NCBI GenBank assembly: GCA_002691725.1
Contig: NZIT01000110.1
Coordinates: 15,211 to 21,586 of the forward strand
Direction: 5' to 3'
From: SAR116 cluster bacterium
GTDB taxonomy: Bacteria > Pseudomonadota > Alphaproteobacteria > Puniceispirillales > UBA1172
Length of the DNA stretch: 6,376 nucleotides
Of this stretch, positions 1 to 6,304 are shown in pieces. Made by a program: the position numbers and the translations under genes. The notes beneath the pieces are model-generated. The model saw only the letters and a list, made by a program, of their open reading frames with translations. It ran no database searches and was not told where the DNA came from. Each line of letters begins with the position of its first letter. The first letter of the stretch is position 1.

Positions 1-1173
1 GCGGAGCCGATCAAGATTGGCTTTCAGGTTCACCGCACTGGTATCGGTGCTGCTTATGGGCGTTGGTATGATCGCACCACCATGGCGGCTGTTGACAAGA
101 TCAATAGCGAGGGTGGGATCAATGGTCGGCCGATTGAAATCATTGCCGAGGATGATGGTACAGATCCAAAACGTGGCGCCGAAGTTGTTGAGAAATTTGC
201 TACTCAGCATAATGCTGATTTGGCTTTTGGCACGTTATTCAGCCATGTTGTTTATGGGTCAGCGCCGCGTGCAGGTGAACTCAAGATGCCATATTTTGTT
301 GTCTCCGAAGGGCATCATGTTGCTAGTGGGGCGCTTAACCGCTACACCCTGCAACCGGGCATTACTGATGTGAAAAGTCAGGTTCAGGCGATGGCACCAT
401 TCGTTGCTGATAATCTGGGTAAAAAAGTGACGATGGTATATCCTGATTTTGCCTTTGGTCATGATCATAGAGATTATTTTTCTGCGGCGATCGAAGCGCA
501 AGGCGGTAAGGTGATTGAGAAAATTGCAATCCCTCCAACAGAAACATCATTCACCAAATATTTCCCGAAAATTCCGCGTGATACCGAAGTCATCTATCAT
601 GTCATGGTTGGGCCAGCGGTGCTCACCTTTGTTAAAGAAATGGGTGAGTTCTTTGGCGGCTCACGTCCAGAAATTTTTGGCTTTATTGATAGCCTTGAGG
701 CAACGGATTTATCTAGCCCGGGTCTTGAGTTCCTTGAAGGCACATATTTCTGGGAAGGTAACCCACGTTACGCGCAAGCCAATCAGTCTGAATATGATAA
801 AGCCTATCGCGCGGCTGTTGGGGTTGACGCTAATGGGGCATCTGTTTCGGATTCCAAGGACGTGTCCACCTATGCCCATATGTTTGGCTGTTGGGAGACG
901 TTGCACATCGTCAAGGCTGGCATGGAAGCATCAGGATATAGCGGTACTGGTGATCGGGCAAAGCTGATCGAAGCGGTTGAAGCGATGTCAGATATGCCGC
1001 ATTCCGACGCTCATCCGCAAGGTGCCAAGCGCTTTAACGGCAAGACGCATCAGACGTTTGGCCATCAATATATCACCAGGGTTAATAACAGCAGACTTGA
1101 TCTGGTGCATACGACCTCAATTGAAGATACGCTTTATCCAGACGAAGTGGATTACACAAAGCAATCTTTCTAA
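1..1173 (+). CDS. Periplasmic substrate-binding protein of a Liv/HAAT-type ABC importer (5' end missing)
   Basis: The frame is open from base 1 and gives 390 residues starting AEPIKIGFQV, which looks like the mature N-terminus just after a signal-peptide cleavage site. Probably only the signal peptide lies outside the window; the first ATG at 82 is internal. The protein has the look of a type I periplasmic binding protein of the LivJ/LivK class (Peripla_BP_6-like). An opening beta strand (IKIG) is followed by a helix and the family hallmark INSEGGINGRPIEIIAEDDG (about residues 34-53), then the lobe-crossing segments MPYFVVSEGHH and VTMVYPDFAFGHDH. It would capture the solute in the periplasm and deliver it to the permeases encoded directly downstream. 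The ligand is unknown: the family covers branched-chain amino acids, amides, urea and aromatic acids, and I see no residue pattern that decides. The family and role are well supported by sequence and context. Confidence 0.93.
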   Translation, partial: AEPIKIGFQVHRTGIGAAYGRWYDRTTMAAVDKINSEGGINGRPIEIIAEDDGTDPKRGAEVVEKFATQHNADLAFGTLFSHVVYGSAPRAGELKMPYFVVSEGHHVASGALNRYTLQPGITDVKSQVQAMAPFVADNLGKKVTMVYPDFAFGHDHRDYFSAAIEAQGGKVIEKIAIPPTETSFTKYFPKIPRDTEVIYHVMVGPAVLTFVKEMGEFFGGSRPEIFGFIDSLEATDLSSPGLEFLEGTYFWEGNPRYAQANQSEYDKAYRAAVGVDANGASVSDSKDVSTYAHMFGCWETLHIVKAGMEASGYSGTGDRAKLIEAVEAMSDMPHSDAHPQGAKRFNGKTHQTFGHQYITRVNNSRLDLVHTTSIEDTLYPDEVDYTKQSF

Positions 1174-1184
1174 TACTAATATTG

Positions 1185-1220
1185 CCCTTCCCTGTTGATC
1201 AATATGGCAATGGGGAAGGG
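1185..1220 (+). terminator. Intercistronic hairpin between binding-protein and permease genes (attenuator or 3' stabiliser)
   Basis: An 8-bp perfect GC-rich stem (CCCTTCCC at 1185-1192, GGGAAGGG at 1213-1220) encloses a 20-nt loop and could be extended by G-T wobble pairs. It is followed by a T-rich tract (TTTCATTTT), giving the outline of a weak intrinsic terminator. It sits 11 nt after the binding-protein stop codon and 27 nt before the LivH start, the only real gap in an otherwise overlapping operon. In many importer operons such a hairpin gives partial termination or protects the upstream mRNA, so that binding protein exceeds membrane components. That role is inferred here. Confidence 0.5.
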
Positions 1221-1247
1221 TTTCATTTTGAATAGATTATTTGGCTA

Positions 1248-2174
1248 ATGGAACTAGCACCTTATCTGATACTTGGCAGCATTGAGGGACTGGTCACCGC
1301 CGCCGTGCTGGCGTTGATGGCAGTCGGGTTGAGCCTTGTCTTTGGGGTTATGCGGGTCGTCAATGTTGCCCATGGTGAGTTTTTCATGCTTGGCGCGGTC
1401 TTGGCGTGGTTTGTTGCTGATATGATTGGCGGCCATCCGGCGATATCTTTTATTGCCGCTTTATTTATTGCGCCAGTGCTGGTTGGTAGTCTGGCGATCG
1501 TCGCCGATACGGCCATTTTGAAACGCATCAATTATGATCCTGAGCGAACAATCGTTGCCACGATAGGGCTGCTTTATATTATTCAGCAAGTCACTTTGAT
1601 GACCTATGGGTCTAACGCTCGCCCGGTTGAGCCGCCCTTTAATCAGCGCATTTCAATCCCGTGGTTTGAATGGACAGAAAGCGGCTTGTCTATGTATTGG
1701 CCGTGGGGGCTGGGCACCACTACCTATAAGCTAGCGGTAATAGGTTTCGCCATTATTTTACTGCTGGCTATTTGGCTTTTGATGACACGAACACGCATTG
1801 GTTTGATCATGCGGGCGACACAACTTGATCGTGATGTTGCACAGGCTTACGGGATCAATGTTGATCGTGTTTATGCCATGGTGTTTGGGCTTGGCGCAGG
1901 GCTTGCTGCCTTGGCGGCGGTGCTAATCGTGCCTATTCAGCAGGCGCATTATTTAATGGGGCATGACCCCTTGTTATTATCCTTTATTGTGGTGATTATT
2001 GGCGGCCTCGGCAGCCTTGCCGGAACGGTAGTGGCGGCGGTCTTAATCGGATTAAGTGATGGTCTCATCTCCGTCTTCTTCACGCCGACACTTGCGAAAA
2101 TTATTGCCACATTAATTGTGACTTTTGTGTTGATTTTTAGACCTTCTGGACTGCTTGGGAAGCATCGCCCATGA
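1248..2174 (+). CDS. livH: LivH-type branched-chain amino acid ABC transporter permease
   Basis: The product is a 308-residue, very hydrophobic inner-membrane protein of the LivH family (BPD_transp_2-like), about the usual length. Family landmarks are the N-terminal GLSLVFGVMRVVNVAHGEFF (about residues 27-46), the cytoplasmic coupling segment TRTRIGLIMRATQLDRDVAQ (180-199) followed by AYGINVDRVY, and the glycine-rich IGGLGSLAGT (251-260) near the C-terminus, ending with the typical FRPSGLLG. It forms half of the transmembrane channel with the LivM-like partner and couples to the LivG/LivF ATPases. The ATG at 1248 gives the expected N-terminus, but no strong Shine-Dalgarno sequence precedes it. 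The stop codon overlaps the next start in an ATGA arrangement. The gene symbol reflects family membership; the substrate may not be a branched-chain amino acid. Confidence 0.93.
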   Translation: MELAPYLILGSIEGLVTAAVLALMAVGLSLVFGVMRVVNVAHGEFFMLGAVLAWFVADMIGGHPAISFIAALFIAPVLVGSLAIVADTAILKRINYDPERTIVATIGLLYIIQQVTLMTYGSNARPVEPPFNQRISIPWFEWTESGLSMYWPWGLGTTTYKLAVIGFAIILLLAIWLLMTRTRIGLIMRATQLDRDVAQAYGINVDRVYAMVFGLGAGLAALAAVLIVPIQQAHYLMGHDPLLLSFIVVIIGGLGSLAGTVVAAVLIGLSDGLISVFFTPTLAKIIATLIVTFVLIFRPSGLLGKHRP

Positions 2175-3163
2175 CTATGTCCGAATCCAGGCCGGTTATT
2201 AAGCCAGCTTCAAAACCGCTGACAGATGTTAAAAAGTCGCTGTATTTTCATGTGGGATTAATCGGTGTTTTATTCATCTTGCAATTTGTCTTGCCAGCCT
2301 ATCATCACGGCAATCTGGCGCGCATCATGGTGCTTGCCAGCTATGCGATGGGCTACAATATTCTCTTTGGCTATACCGGATTATTGAGCCTTGGCCATGC
2401 CATGTTTTTTGCCGCTGGCATGTATGGGATGGGATTGCCGATGGCGCATCTCGGCTGGACGCCTGAGCCGGCTTTAGTTGCTGGATTTGTTGTTGGCATA
2501 GCGGTGTCGGCAAGCATTGGCTTCCTTGCCTTGCGGACAAGTGGAGTGTCATTCATGATTGTCACGCTGATGTTCGCGCAAGCTGGATTTTTGACCATTT
2601 TATATTTTGGGGAATGGACACGCGGCGATGAGGGCTTTGTCATTCAGCAAGCTGAGCGTGTCATGGCAGGGATTGATTTAAGCCAGCCTGCTAATCGCTA
2701 TAACGCTGCGCTGATTTTATTTTCGCTCTGTCTGATCTTCACCCTCAAGCTGGTTCATAGCCGCTTTGGCCGTGTCATGATTGCCATTCGTGAAAACGAA
2801 GAGCGCACTCAAATGTTAGGTTATGATGTGCATTTCCATAAATGGATGGCTGTCATTATGTCAGGCACGATGGCGGCATTGGCGGGCGCGGCTTATGCGC
2901 TGTTATTTGGCTATGCCGGGGCGACATTTGCATCGGTGCAGTATTATATTTTCCCGCTTTTATGGGTGTTGCTTGGCGGTGCAGGGACAGCGTTAGGGCC
3001 ATTTATAGGCACCTTGTTCATGTTCTATCTGATTGATTTATCCAGCTCATTCACAACAGCATATATGCTAATTGCTGGCCTTGCCTTAGTCTTGTTAACG
3101 CTGTTTTTGCCGCAAGGGCTGGTTGGTGAATTAAGGCGGAGGATGATGCCATGGCTGACATGA
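2171..3163 (+). CDS. livM: LivM-type branched-chain amino acid ABC transporter permease
   Basis: This is a 330-residue multi-spanning membrane protein and the second channel subunit. Recognisable LivM features are YNILFGYTGLLSLGHAMFFA (about 62-81), the cytoplasmic loop SRFGRVMIAIRENEERTQML (197-216) leading into GYDVHFHKWMAVIMSG, the LLGGAGTALGPFIGT segment (267-281) and the terminal LPQGLVGELRRR. The roughly 25-residue polar N-terminal tail before the first membrane segment is usual in this family. The start at 2171 overlaps the LivH stop by 4 nt (ATGA), indicating translational coupling. A second in-frame ATG at 2177 is possible and would shorten the protein by two residues. The 3' end overlaps the LivG-like gene by 13 nt. 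Confidence 0.93.
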   Translation: MTMSESRPVIKPASKPLTDVKKSLYFHVGLIGVLFILQFVLPAYHHGNLARIMVLASYAMGYNILFGYTGLLSLGHAMFFAAGMYGMGLPMAHLGWTPEPALVAGFVVGIAVSASIGFLALRTSGVSFMIVTLMFAQAGFLTILYFGEWTRGDEGFVIQQAERVMAGIDLSQPANRYNAALILFSLCLIFTLKLVHSRFGRVMIAIRENEERTQMLGYDVHFHKWMAVIMSGTMAALAGAAYALLFGYAGATFASVQYYIFPLLWVLLGGAGTALGPFIGTLFMFYLIDLSSSFTTAYMLIAGLALVLLTLFLPQGLVGELRRRMMPWLT

Positions 3164-3885
3164 CAACGCCGCATATCAGCACAAGTTCGGTGAGCCGTCA
3201 TTTTGGCGGTTTGATCGCTGTTGATCAGGTTGATTTTGCTGTTCCTCGGGGTGAGATTCGCGCCATCATTGGCCCGAATGGTGCTGGTAAATCAACTTTT
3301 GTTGGCATGTTATGCGGCCGCATCGCTGTTTCATCTGGCGAGATTATGTTTAATGGCAAAGATGTTACCGCATTGCCTGCCCATAAACGCATCCGCCAAG
3401 GCATTGCCTACACGTTTCAAATCACGTCAATTTATGGCCGCCTAAGTCTCAAGGATAATGTTCGACTTGCTACGTCATGGCGCTGGGGCAGTGATGAGGC
3501 GGCGCTCGAAAACAGCATAGATGAAGCGTTACACCGTGTCGGGCTAGAAGACCGCATGCATCAAATGGCTGGCGATTTGAGTTATGGGCATCAGCGGTTG
3601 CTAGAAATTGCCATGGGCATTAGCCAACATCCGCAACTGCTCATTCTTGATGAGCCAACGCAAGGATTAGCGGATAGTGAGATCGCCGATTTTGTCACAT
3701 TAATCCGTGAGCTAGGCGGTGATATGACCATTTTGCTCATCGAACATAATATGAATGTGGTGATGGATACGGCGGATCAGATTACCGTTTTGAATCTTGG
3801 CAAAGTGCTAGCGACAGGGACGCCAGATGAGATTAGCGCTAATCGTGAGGTTCAGATTGCCTATCTGGGAGAAACCCATGCTTGA
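3151..3885 (+). CDS. livG: LivG-type ABC transporter ATP-binding protein
   Basis: The product is a 244-residue cytoplasmic ATPase that powers import. All nucleotide-binding motifs are visible: Walker A GPNGAGKST (41-49), Q-loop glutamine in TFQITS (Q90), a signature LSYGHQRLLEIA starting at 143, Walker B LLILDEPTQGL with D167 and catalytic E168, and the switch histidine H199 in LLIEHNMNVV. The signature reads LSYGH rather than LSGGQ. LivG proteins normally deviate here (E. coli LivG has an AYGQQ-type sequence), so this looks like a subgroup trait and not damage. A good ribosome binding site, GGAGG at 3138-3142, lies 8 nt before the ATG at 3151 inside the end of livM, supporting this start over the in-frame ATG at 3160. 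It pairs with the LivF-like ATPase encoded next, whose start overlaps its end by 8 nt. Confidence 0.94.
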   Translation: MADMTTPHISTSSVSRHFGGLIAVDQVDFAVPRGEIRAIIGPNGAGKSTFVGMLCGRIAVSSGEIMFNGKDVTALPAHKRIRQGIAYTFQITSIYGRLSLKDNVRLATSWRWGSDEAALENSIDEALHRVGLEDRMHQMAGDLSYGHQRLLEIAMGISQHPQLLILDEPTQGLADSEIADFVTLIRELGGDMTILLIEHNMNVVMDTADQITVLNLGKVLATGTPDEISANREVQIAYLGETHA

Positions 3886-4573
3886 GCTGAAATCTGTATC
3901 ATCGGGCTATGCTGGCGCCCAAGTGCTAAGAGAAGTCTCGCTTCAGCTTAATGCCGGAGAAATCGTCTGTATTCTTGGCCGCAATGGTGCTGGTAAAACG
4001 ACAATGATGAAAACAATCATGGGTCTGCTGAAAGCTGACCAAGGCCAGATCATCTATAATGGAACTGATTTAACCAAGCTATCTCCGCATAAAATCGCTG
4101 GTTTTGGCATCGGCTATATCCCGCAGGGCAGGCGACTTTTTGCTGAGCTTACGGTTGCCGAAAATCTTGAGATTGGATTAATGGCTGGCGGCAAATCAGC
4201 CTCAACCCGTGATAAGGTGCTGGCGATGTTTCCGCGATTGGCGGAACGGCTTGATCAACGTGCTGATACCCTATCAGGGGGTGAGCAGCAAATGTTGGCC
4301 ACTGGCCGTGCCTTATGTCTTGAGCCGCAATTATTGCTTTTGGATGAGCCAACCGAGGGTCTTCAGCCGTCAATGATTGCATTGATTCGCGATACGGTTA
4401 CGGCGCTAAAACAGCAAGGTGTTGGCATTTTATTGGTTGAGCAGAGGGTTGATGCGGTGCTGTCGATTGCTGATAAAGTGATGTTTCTTGAAAACGGCAT
4501 GAGCCGCGATATCATGTCAGCAGAGCATTTGCGTAAAAAGCCAGATTTGCTGAAGAAATATATTGGCGTTTAG
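3878..4573 (+). CDS. livF: LivF-type ABC transporter ATP-binding protein
   Basis: The 231-residue second ATPase has the usual LivF length. It carries Walker A GRNGAGKTT (34-42), Q-loop Q83 in GYIPQGRRLF, a canonical signature LSGGEQQ (132-138), Walker B LLLLDEPTEGL with D156/E157, and the LivF-typical LVEQR segment where glutamine (Q189) replaces the switch histidine. The ENLEIGL stretch after the Q-loop and the C-terminal EHLRKKPDLLKKYIGV are also family-like. The start at 3878 is chosen because GGGAG (3867-3871) sits 6 nt upstream and MLELKSVSSGYAGAQVL is the normal LivF N-terminus. The frame is open further upstream to an ATG at 3827, but that would add 17 unrelated residues inside livG. 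This is the last gene of the transporter operon, and its stop lies 15 bp from the convergent marR stop. Confidence 0.94.
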   Translation: MLELKSVSSGYAGAQVLREVSLQLNAGEIVCILGRNGAGKTTMMKTIMGLLKADQGQIIYNGTDLTKLSPHKIAGFGIGYIPQGRRLFAELTVAENLEIGLMAGGKSASTRDKVLAMFPRLAERLDQRADTLSGGEQQMLATGRALCLEPQLLLLDEPTEGLQPSMIALIRDTVTALKQQGVGILLVEQRVDAVLSIADKVMFLENGMSRDIMSAEHLRKKPDLLKKYIGV

Positions 4574-4588
4574 AAAATTAGCGTCTGA

Positions 4589-5068
4589 TCAGCGTAACTT
4601 CATGAGTAACCGAATAAACAGATGTCTTTCTTTATCACTAAGGGGCCTTAAGGTTTCTTCTGATACCTTAAGGGCGGCGGCTCCGATTTGCTCAAATAAT
4701 TGTCTGCCTTCGGCTGTTGGCTTGAGAATAAGCCGCCGCAGATCAGAGGGCTGGCTTTCTGATGAGATAAGCCCACGCAGTTTGAGCCTGTCGACAACGC
4801 CTTTAATGGTCGCCGCATCAATGGCAATCATCCGCCCCAATTCATTTTGTGAGGCTTGCCCGGTCTCACAAAGTTTGGCTAATGCTGAAAATTGGGTCGG
4901 GGTCAAATCAGGTATGAGACGGCTAAATATCGACAAATGGCGTTGATTAACACAGCGCAAAATAAAACCGACCTGGTCTTCAAGCTGATAGTCAGATGTC
5001 ATGTCAGACGCATTAGCGGTGGCGGCATCTTGTTGTTTTTCGGTAATGGCATGAAAGACTTTGTTCAT
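4589..5068 (-). CDS. MarR-family transcriptional regulator
   Basis: The product is a 159-residue winged-helix DNA-binding protein, normal in length for MarR repressors, which act as dimers and are usually released from DNA by a small aromatic ligand. The helix-turn-helix runs from TPTQFSALAKL (about 56-66) through SQNELGRMIAIDAATIKGVV (73-92), followed by DRLKLRGLI. The wing contains SDLRRLILKPTAEG, matching the family's D-x-R wing motif. The segment DQVGFILRCVNQRH before the HTH resembles, from memory, NicR/BpsR-type repressors of nicotinate catabolism, though I cannot confirm this without a search. The ATG at 5068 is preceded by a GAAAGGG ribosome binding site (5074-5080) 5 nt upstream. The first 24 codons and the leader are duplicated, inverted, at the right end of the window. 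In the intact locus it probably controls the divergent hydroxylase genes and perhaps itself. Confidence 0.92.
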   Translation of the reverse strand: MNKVFHAITEKQQDAATANASDMTSDYQLEDQVGFILRCVNQRHLSIFSRLIPDLTPTQFSALAKLCETGQASQNELGRMIAIDAATIKGVVDRLKLRGLISSESQPSDLRRLILKPTAEGRQLFEQIGAAALKVSEETLRPLSDKERHLFIRLLMKLR

Positions 5069-5087
5069 CTGAACCCTTTCTATAATC
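4997..5087 (+). repeat. 91-bp perfect inverted repeat, copy 1
   Basis: This stretch is the exact reverse complement of 6286-6376, 91 of 91 bases by eye. It covers the first 24 codons of marR, its ribosome binding site and its short leader. Identity stops abruptly at 5087: beyond it this copy continues into the [2Fe-2S] subunit gene, while copy 2 continues into a normal-looking intergenic region. Copy 2 reaches the window edge, so the full repeat may be longer. The abrupt end marks a rearrangement or chimeric junction. Confidence 0.97.
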
Positions 5088-5337
5088 CATTGGCCAAGCT
5101 TTCCACCGTTTCAATATGACAGCCATCGGCTTTTGCCAGCGTCATCAGACATGAACACACAGGCTCACCATCAACAAGAACGGTGCAAGCGCCACAATCA
5201 CCAGCATTGCATCCTATTTTTGTGCCTGTTAGATGCAGCTCTTCACGCAAGACTTCGCTGAGCCGCATTCCAGCCTGGCATGTGACAGTTGCTTTGGCGC
5301 CATTTACCGTCAGCGTGAATTGGTTCTGATCACTCAT
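5080..5337 (-). CDS. [2Fe-2S] subunit of a molybdenum hydroxylase (xanthine/CO dehydrogenase family), C-terminally truncated
   Basis: The product is 85 residues against roughly 150-170 for intact family members. The N-terminal ferredoxin-like domain is complete: TLTVNGAKATV, then the cluster-binding C43, C48 and C51 in GCNAGDCGACTVLVDG, with the fourth ligand C63 in SCLMTLAKA, and ETVESLANG at the end of this domain. The helical C-terminal domain that binds the second [2Fe-2S] cluster is absent, so as written it could not support normal electron transfer from the molybdenum site to FAD. The truncation falls exactly where the marR-leader repeat begins; Leu85 and the TAG stop come from repeat sequence, so this is a junction effect and not ordinary decay. 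The start at 5337 is preferred over the in-frame ATG at 5355 because a strong GGAGGAGGGG sequence lies just upstream of it. It overlaps the FAD gene by 8 nt, and its stop lies 11 bp before marR. Confidence 0.88.
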   Translation of the reverse strand: MSDQNQFTLTVNGAKATVTCQAGMRLSEVLREELHLTGTKIGCNAGDCGACTVLVDGEPVCSCLMTLAKADGCHIETVESLANGL

Positions 5338-6220
5338 CAGCCCCTCCTCCTCCATTCCTTAACTGATTAAGGCAGTTATCAATGGCCTCACATAAAAGCG
5401 TTTTTGCCGCCGTAATCCGATAACTGGCAGTGCCGCGGATATCATCAATAGGATTAATCACCGCCTCAATATCTGTTTCCGCAACATAATGTGATGCCGG
5501 AATAGCGGCGTTGTGGATATCCAAGCCGATCAAATCCGCCTCAACCTTATTCAGCCTGACCGCGACCGGACTACACGACCCCAGCGATAGCGCGGCATGG
5601 GTAATGCGCTGATCGCTAACCTCAATTCGCGCGGCTGCCATGACGATAGAAATAATCAGATATTTGCGTGTCCCCAATTTACGGAAAGATGATACTCCCG
5701 TCTCAGCGGTTTTTGGCACCAACACCGCTGTCATAATCTCATCAGCCTGGCGCAAGGTTTTCCGAGGACCAACAATAAAATCACTAAGCGGCAGTTGCCG
5801 TGAGCCAGATGCGGAGGTCAGCTCAACAGACGCATCCAGCGCCAGCAAGCACGGAATACTATCCGCCGCCGGTGACGCATTACAAAGATTGCCAGCTATC
5901 GTGCCAGCATTTTGAATTTGAATAGAGCCAATTTCGCGGGCTGCTAATTTTAGCATATCATAGGCTGGCGGCAGATCAGCACGAATAATATCTGTCCAGG
6001 TTGAAGCACCGCCAAATCGGCGCATCTCCCCATTATCAGTAATGCCGCGCATCTCTTTAATGCCGGTTATATCCAGCACCTGACCAGTCATACGAGGTGC
6101 TGAGGTCAGGGGAAATAAATCGGTACAACCAGCCGCAATAACCGCCGCCGCTGAGGTCGATAGCACATCAACAGCATCTTCTATGGTTAAGGGTCGGATA
6201 TATGTGGTATTAGAGGACAT
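5330..6220 (-). CDS. FAD-binding subunit of a molybdenum hydroxylase (xanthine/CO dehydrogenase family)
   Basis: The product is 296 residues, the normal size for the medium, flavin-binding subunit (CoxM/XdhB/NdhF-like) that passes electrons from the iron-sulfur subunit to an acceptor. The N-terminus SSNTTYIRPLTIEDAVDVL is typical. FAD-contact motifs are IAAGCTDLFPL (about 28-38, where many homologues have AGGTDL) and QNAGTIAGNLCNASPAADSI (103-122), equivalent to the family's N-x-GT-x-x-GN-x-x-x-x-SP-x-x-D signature. The C-terminal domain includes FRKLGTRKYLIISIVMAAAR (179-198), matching CO dehydrogenase flavoprotein C-terminal regions. I prefer the ATG at 6220; an in-frame GTG at 6232 is possible, and neither has a clear ribosome binding site. 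It is followed with 8-nt overlap by the [2Fe-2S] subunit, the usual partner. A large molybdopterin subunit, needed for activity, is not in the window. The substrate is unknown. Confidence 0.92.
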   Translation of the reverse strand: MSSNTTYIRPLTIEDAVDVLSTSAAAVIAAGCTDLFPLTSAPRMTGQVLDITGIKEMRGITDNGEMRRFGGASTWTDIIRADLPPAYDMLKLAAREIGSIQIQNAGTIAGNLCNASPAADSIPCLLALDASVELTSASGSRQLPLSDFIVGPRKTLRQADEIMTAVLVPKTAETGVSSFRKLGTRKYLIISIVMAAARIEVSDQRITHAALSLGSCSPVAVRLNKVEADLIGLDIHNAAIPASHYVAETDIEAVINPIDDIRGTASYRITAAKTLLCEAIDNCLNQLRNGGGGADE

Positions 6221-6304
6221 GACGGTCAACACAAACTGTTAGCATACAAACTAATTTGCTATTTTGATGAGTTGCTGTCAATATAGATTATAGAAAGGGT
6301 TCAG
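6221..6304. promoter_or_regulatory. Divergent promoter/operator region between marR (copy 2) and the FAD subunit gene
   Basis: This AT-rich 84-bp gap lies between the FAD gene (-) and the second marR start (+), the classic place for a MarR operator. A perfect TTGACA occurs on the minus strand at 6281-6276 and could be a -35 element for the FAD operon, although I see no good -10 at ideal spacing. On the plus strand TTGATG (6264-6269) and the GATTATAG stretch (6286-6293) could form a weak marR promoter. An imperfect palindrome spans 6240-6261, with TAGCA and TGCTA as outer arms and 7 of 11 pairs matching. The GAAAGGG at 6293-6299 is the marR ribosome binding site. The assignment rests mainly on position. 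Confidence 0.5.

Noticed and set aside
17..373. 118-residue open frame at the left end, plus strand
   Set aside because: It overlaps the binding-protein gene in another frame and has no family-like features; the binding-protein frame is open from base 1 with clear homology features.
3827..3877. Longer N-terminus for the LivF-like protein starting at 3827
   Set aside because: The extra 17 residues lie inside livG and are not LivF-like, whereas the ATG at 3878 has a good ribosome binding site and gives the normal N-terminus.
4005..4573. LivF-like ATPase with glutamine in place of the switch-region histidine, as a possible inactivating change
   Set aside because: As I recall, LivF proteins including the E. 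coli one normally have an LVEQ sequence here, so this is the family norm.
4563..4946. 127-residue plus-strand open frame across marR
   Set aside because: It is antisense to the well-supported MarR gene, shows no domain features, and is a shadow frame.
5338..5355. Start of the [2Fe-2S] subunit at the ATG at 5355, adding MEEEGL
   Set aside because: The codons for these residues are the purine-rich ribosome binding site itself (GGAGGAGGGG), which is well placed for the ATG at 5337.
5640..5915. 91-residue plus-strand open frame within the FAD gene
   Set aside because: It is antisense to a gene with clear FAD-subunit motifs and has no recognisable features.
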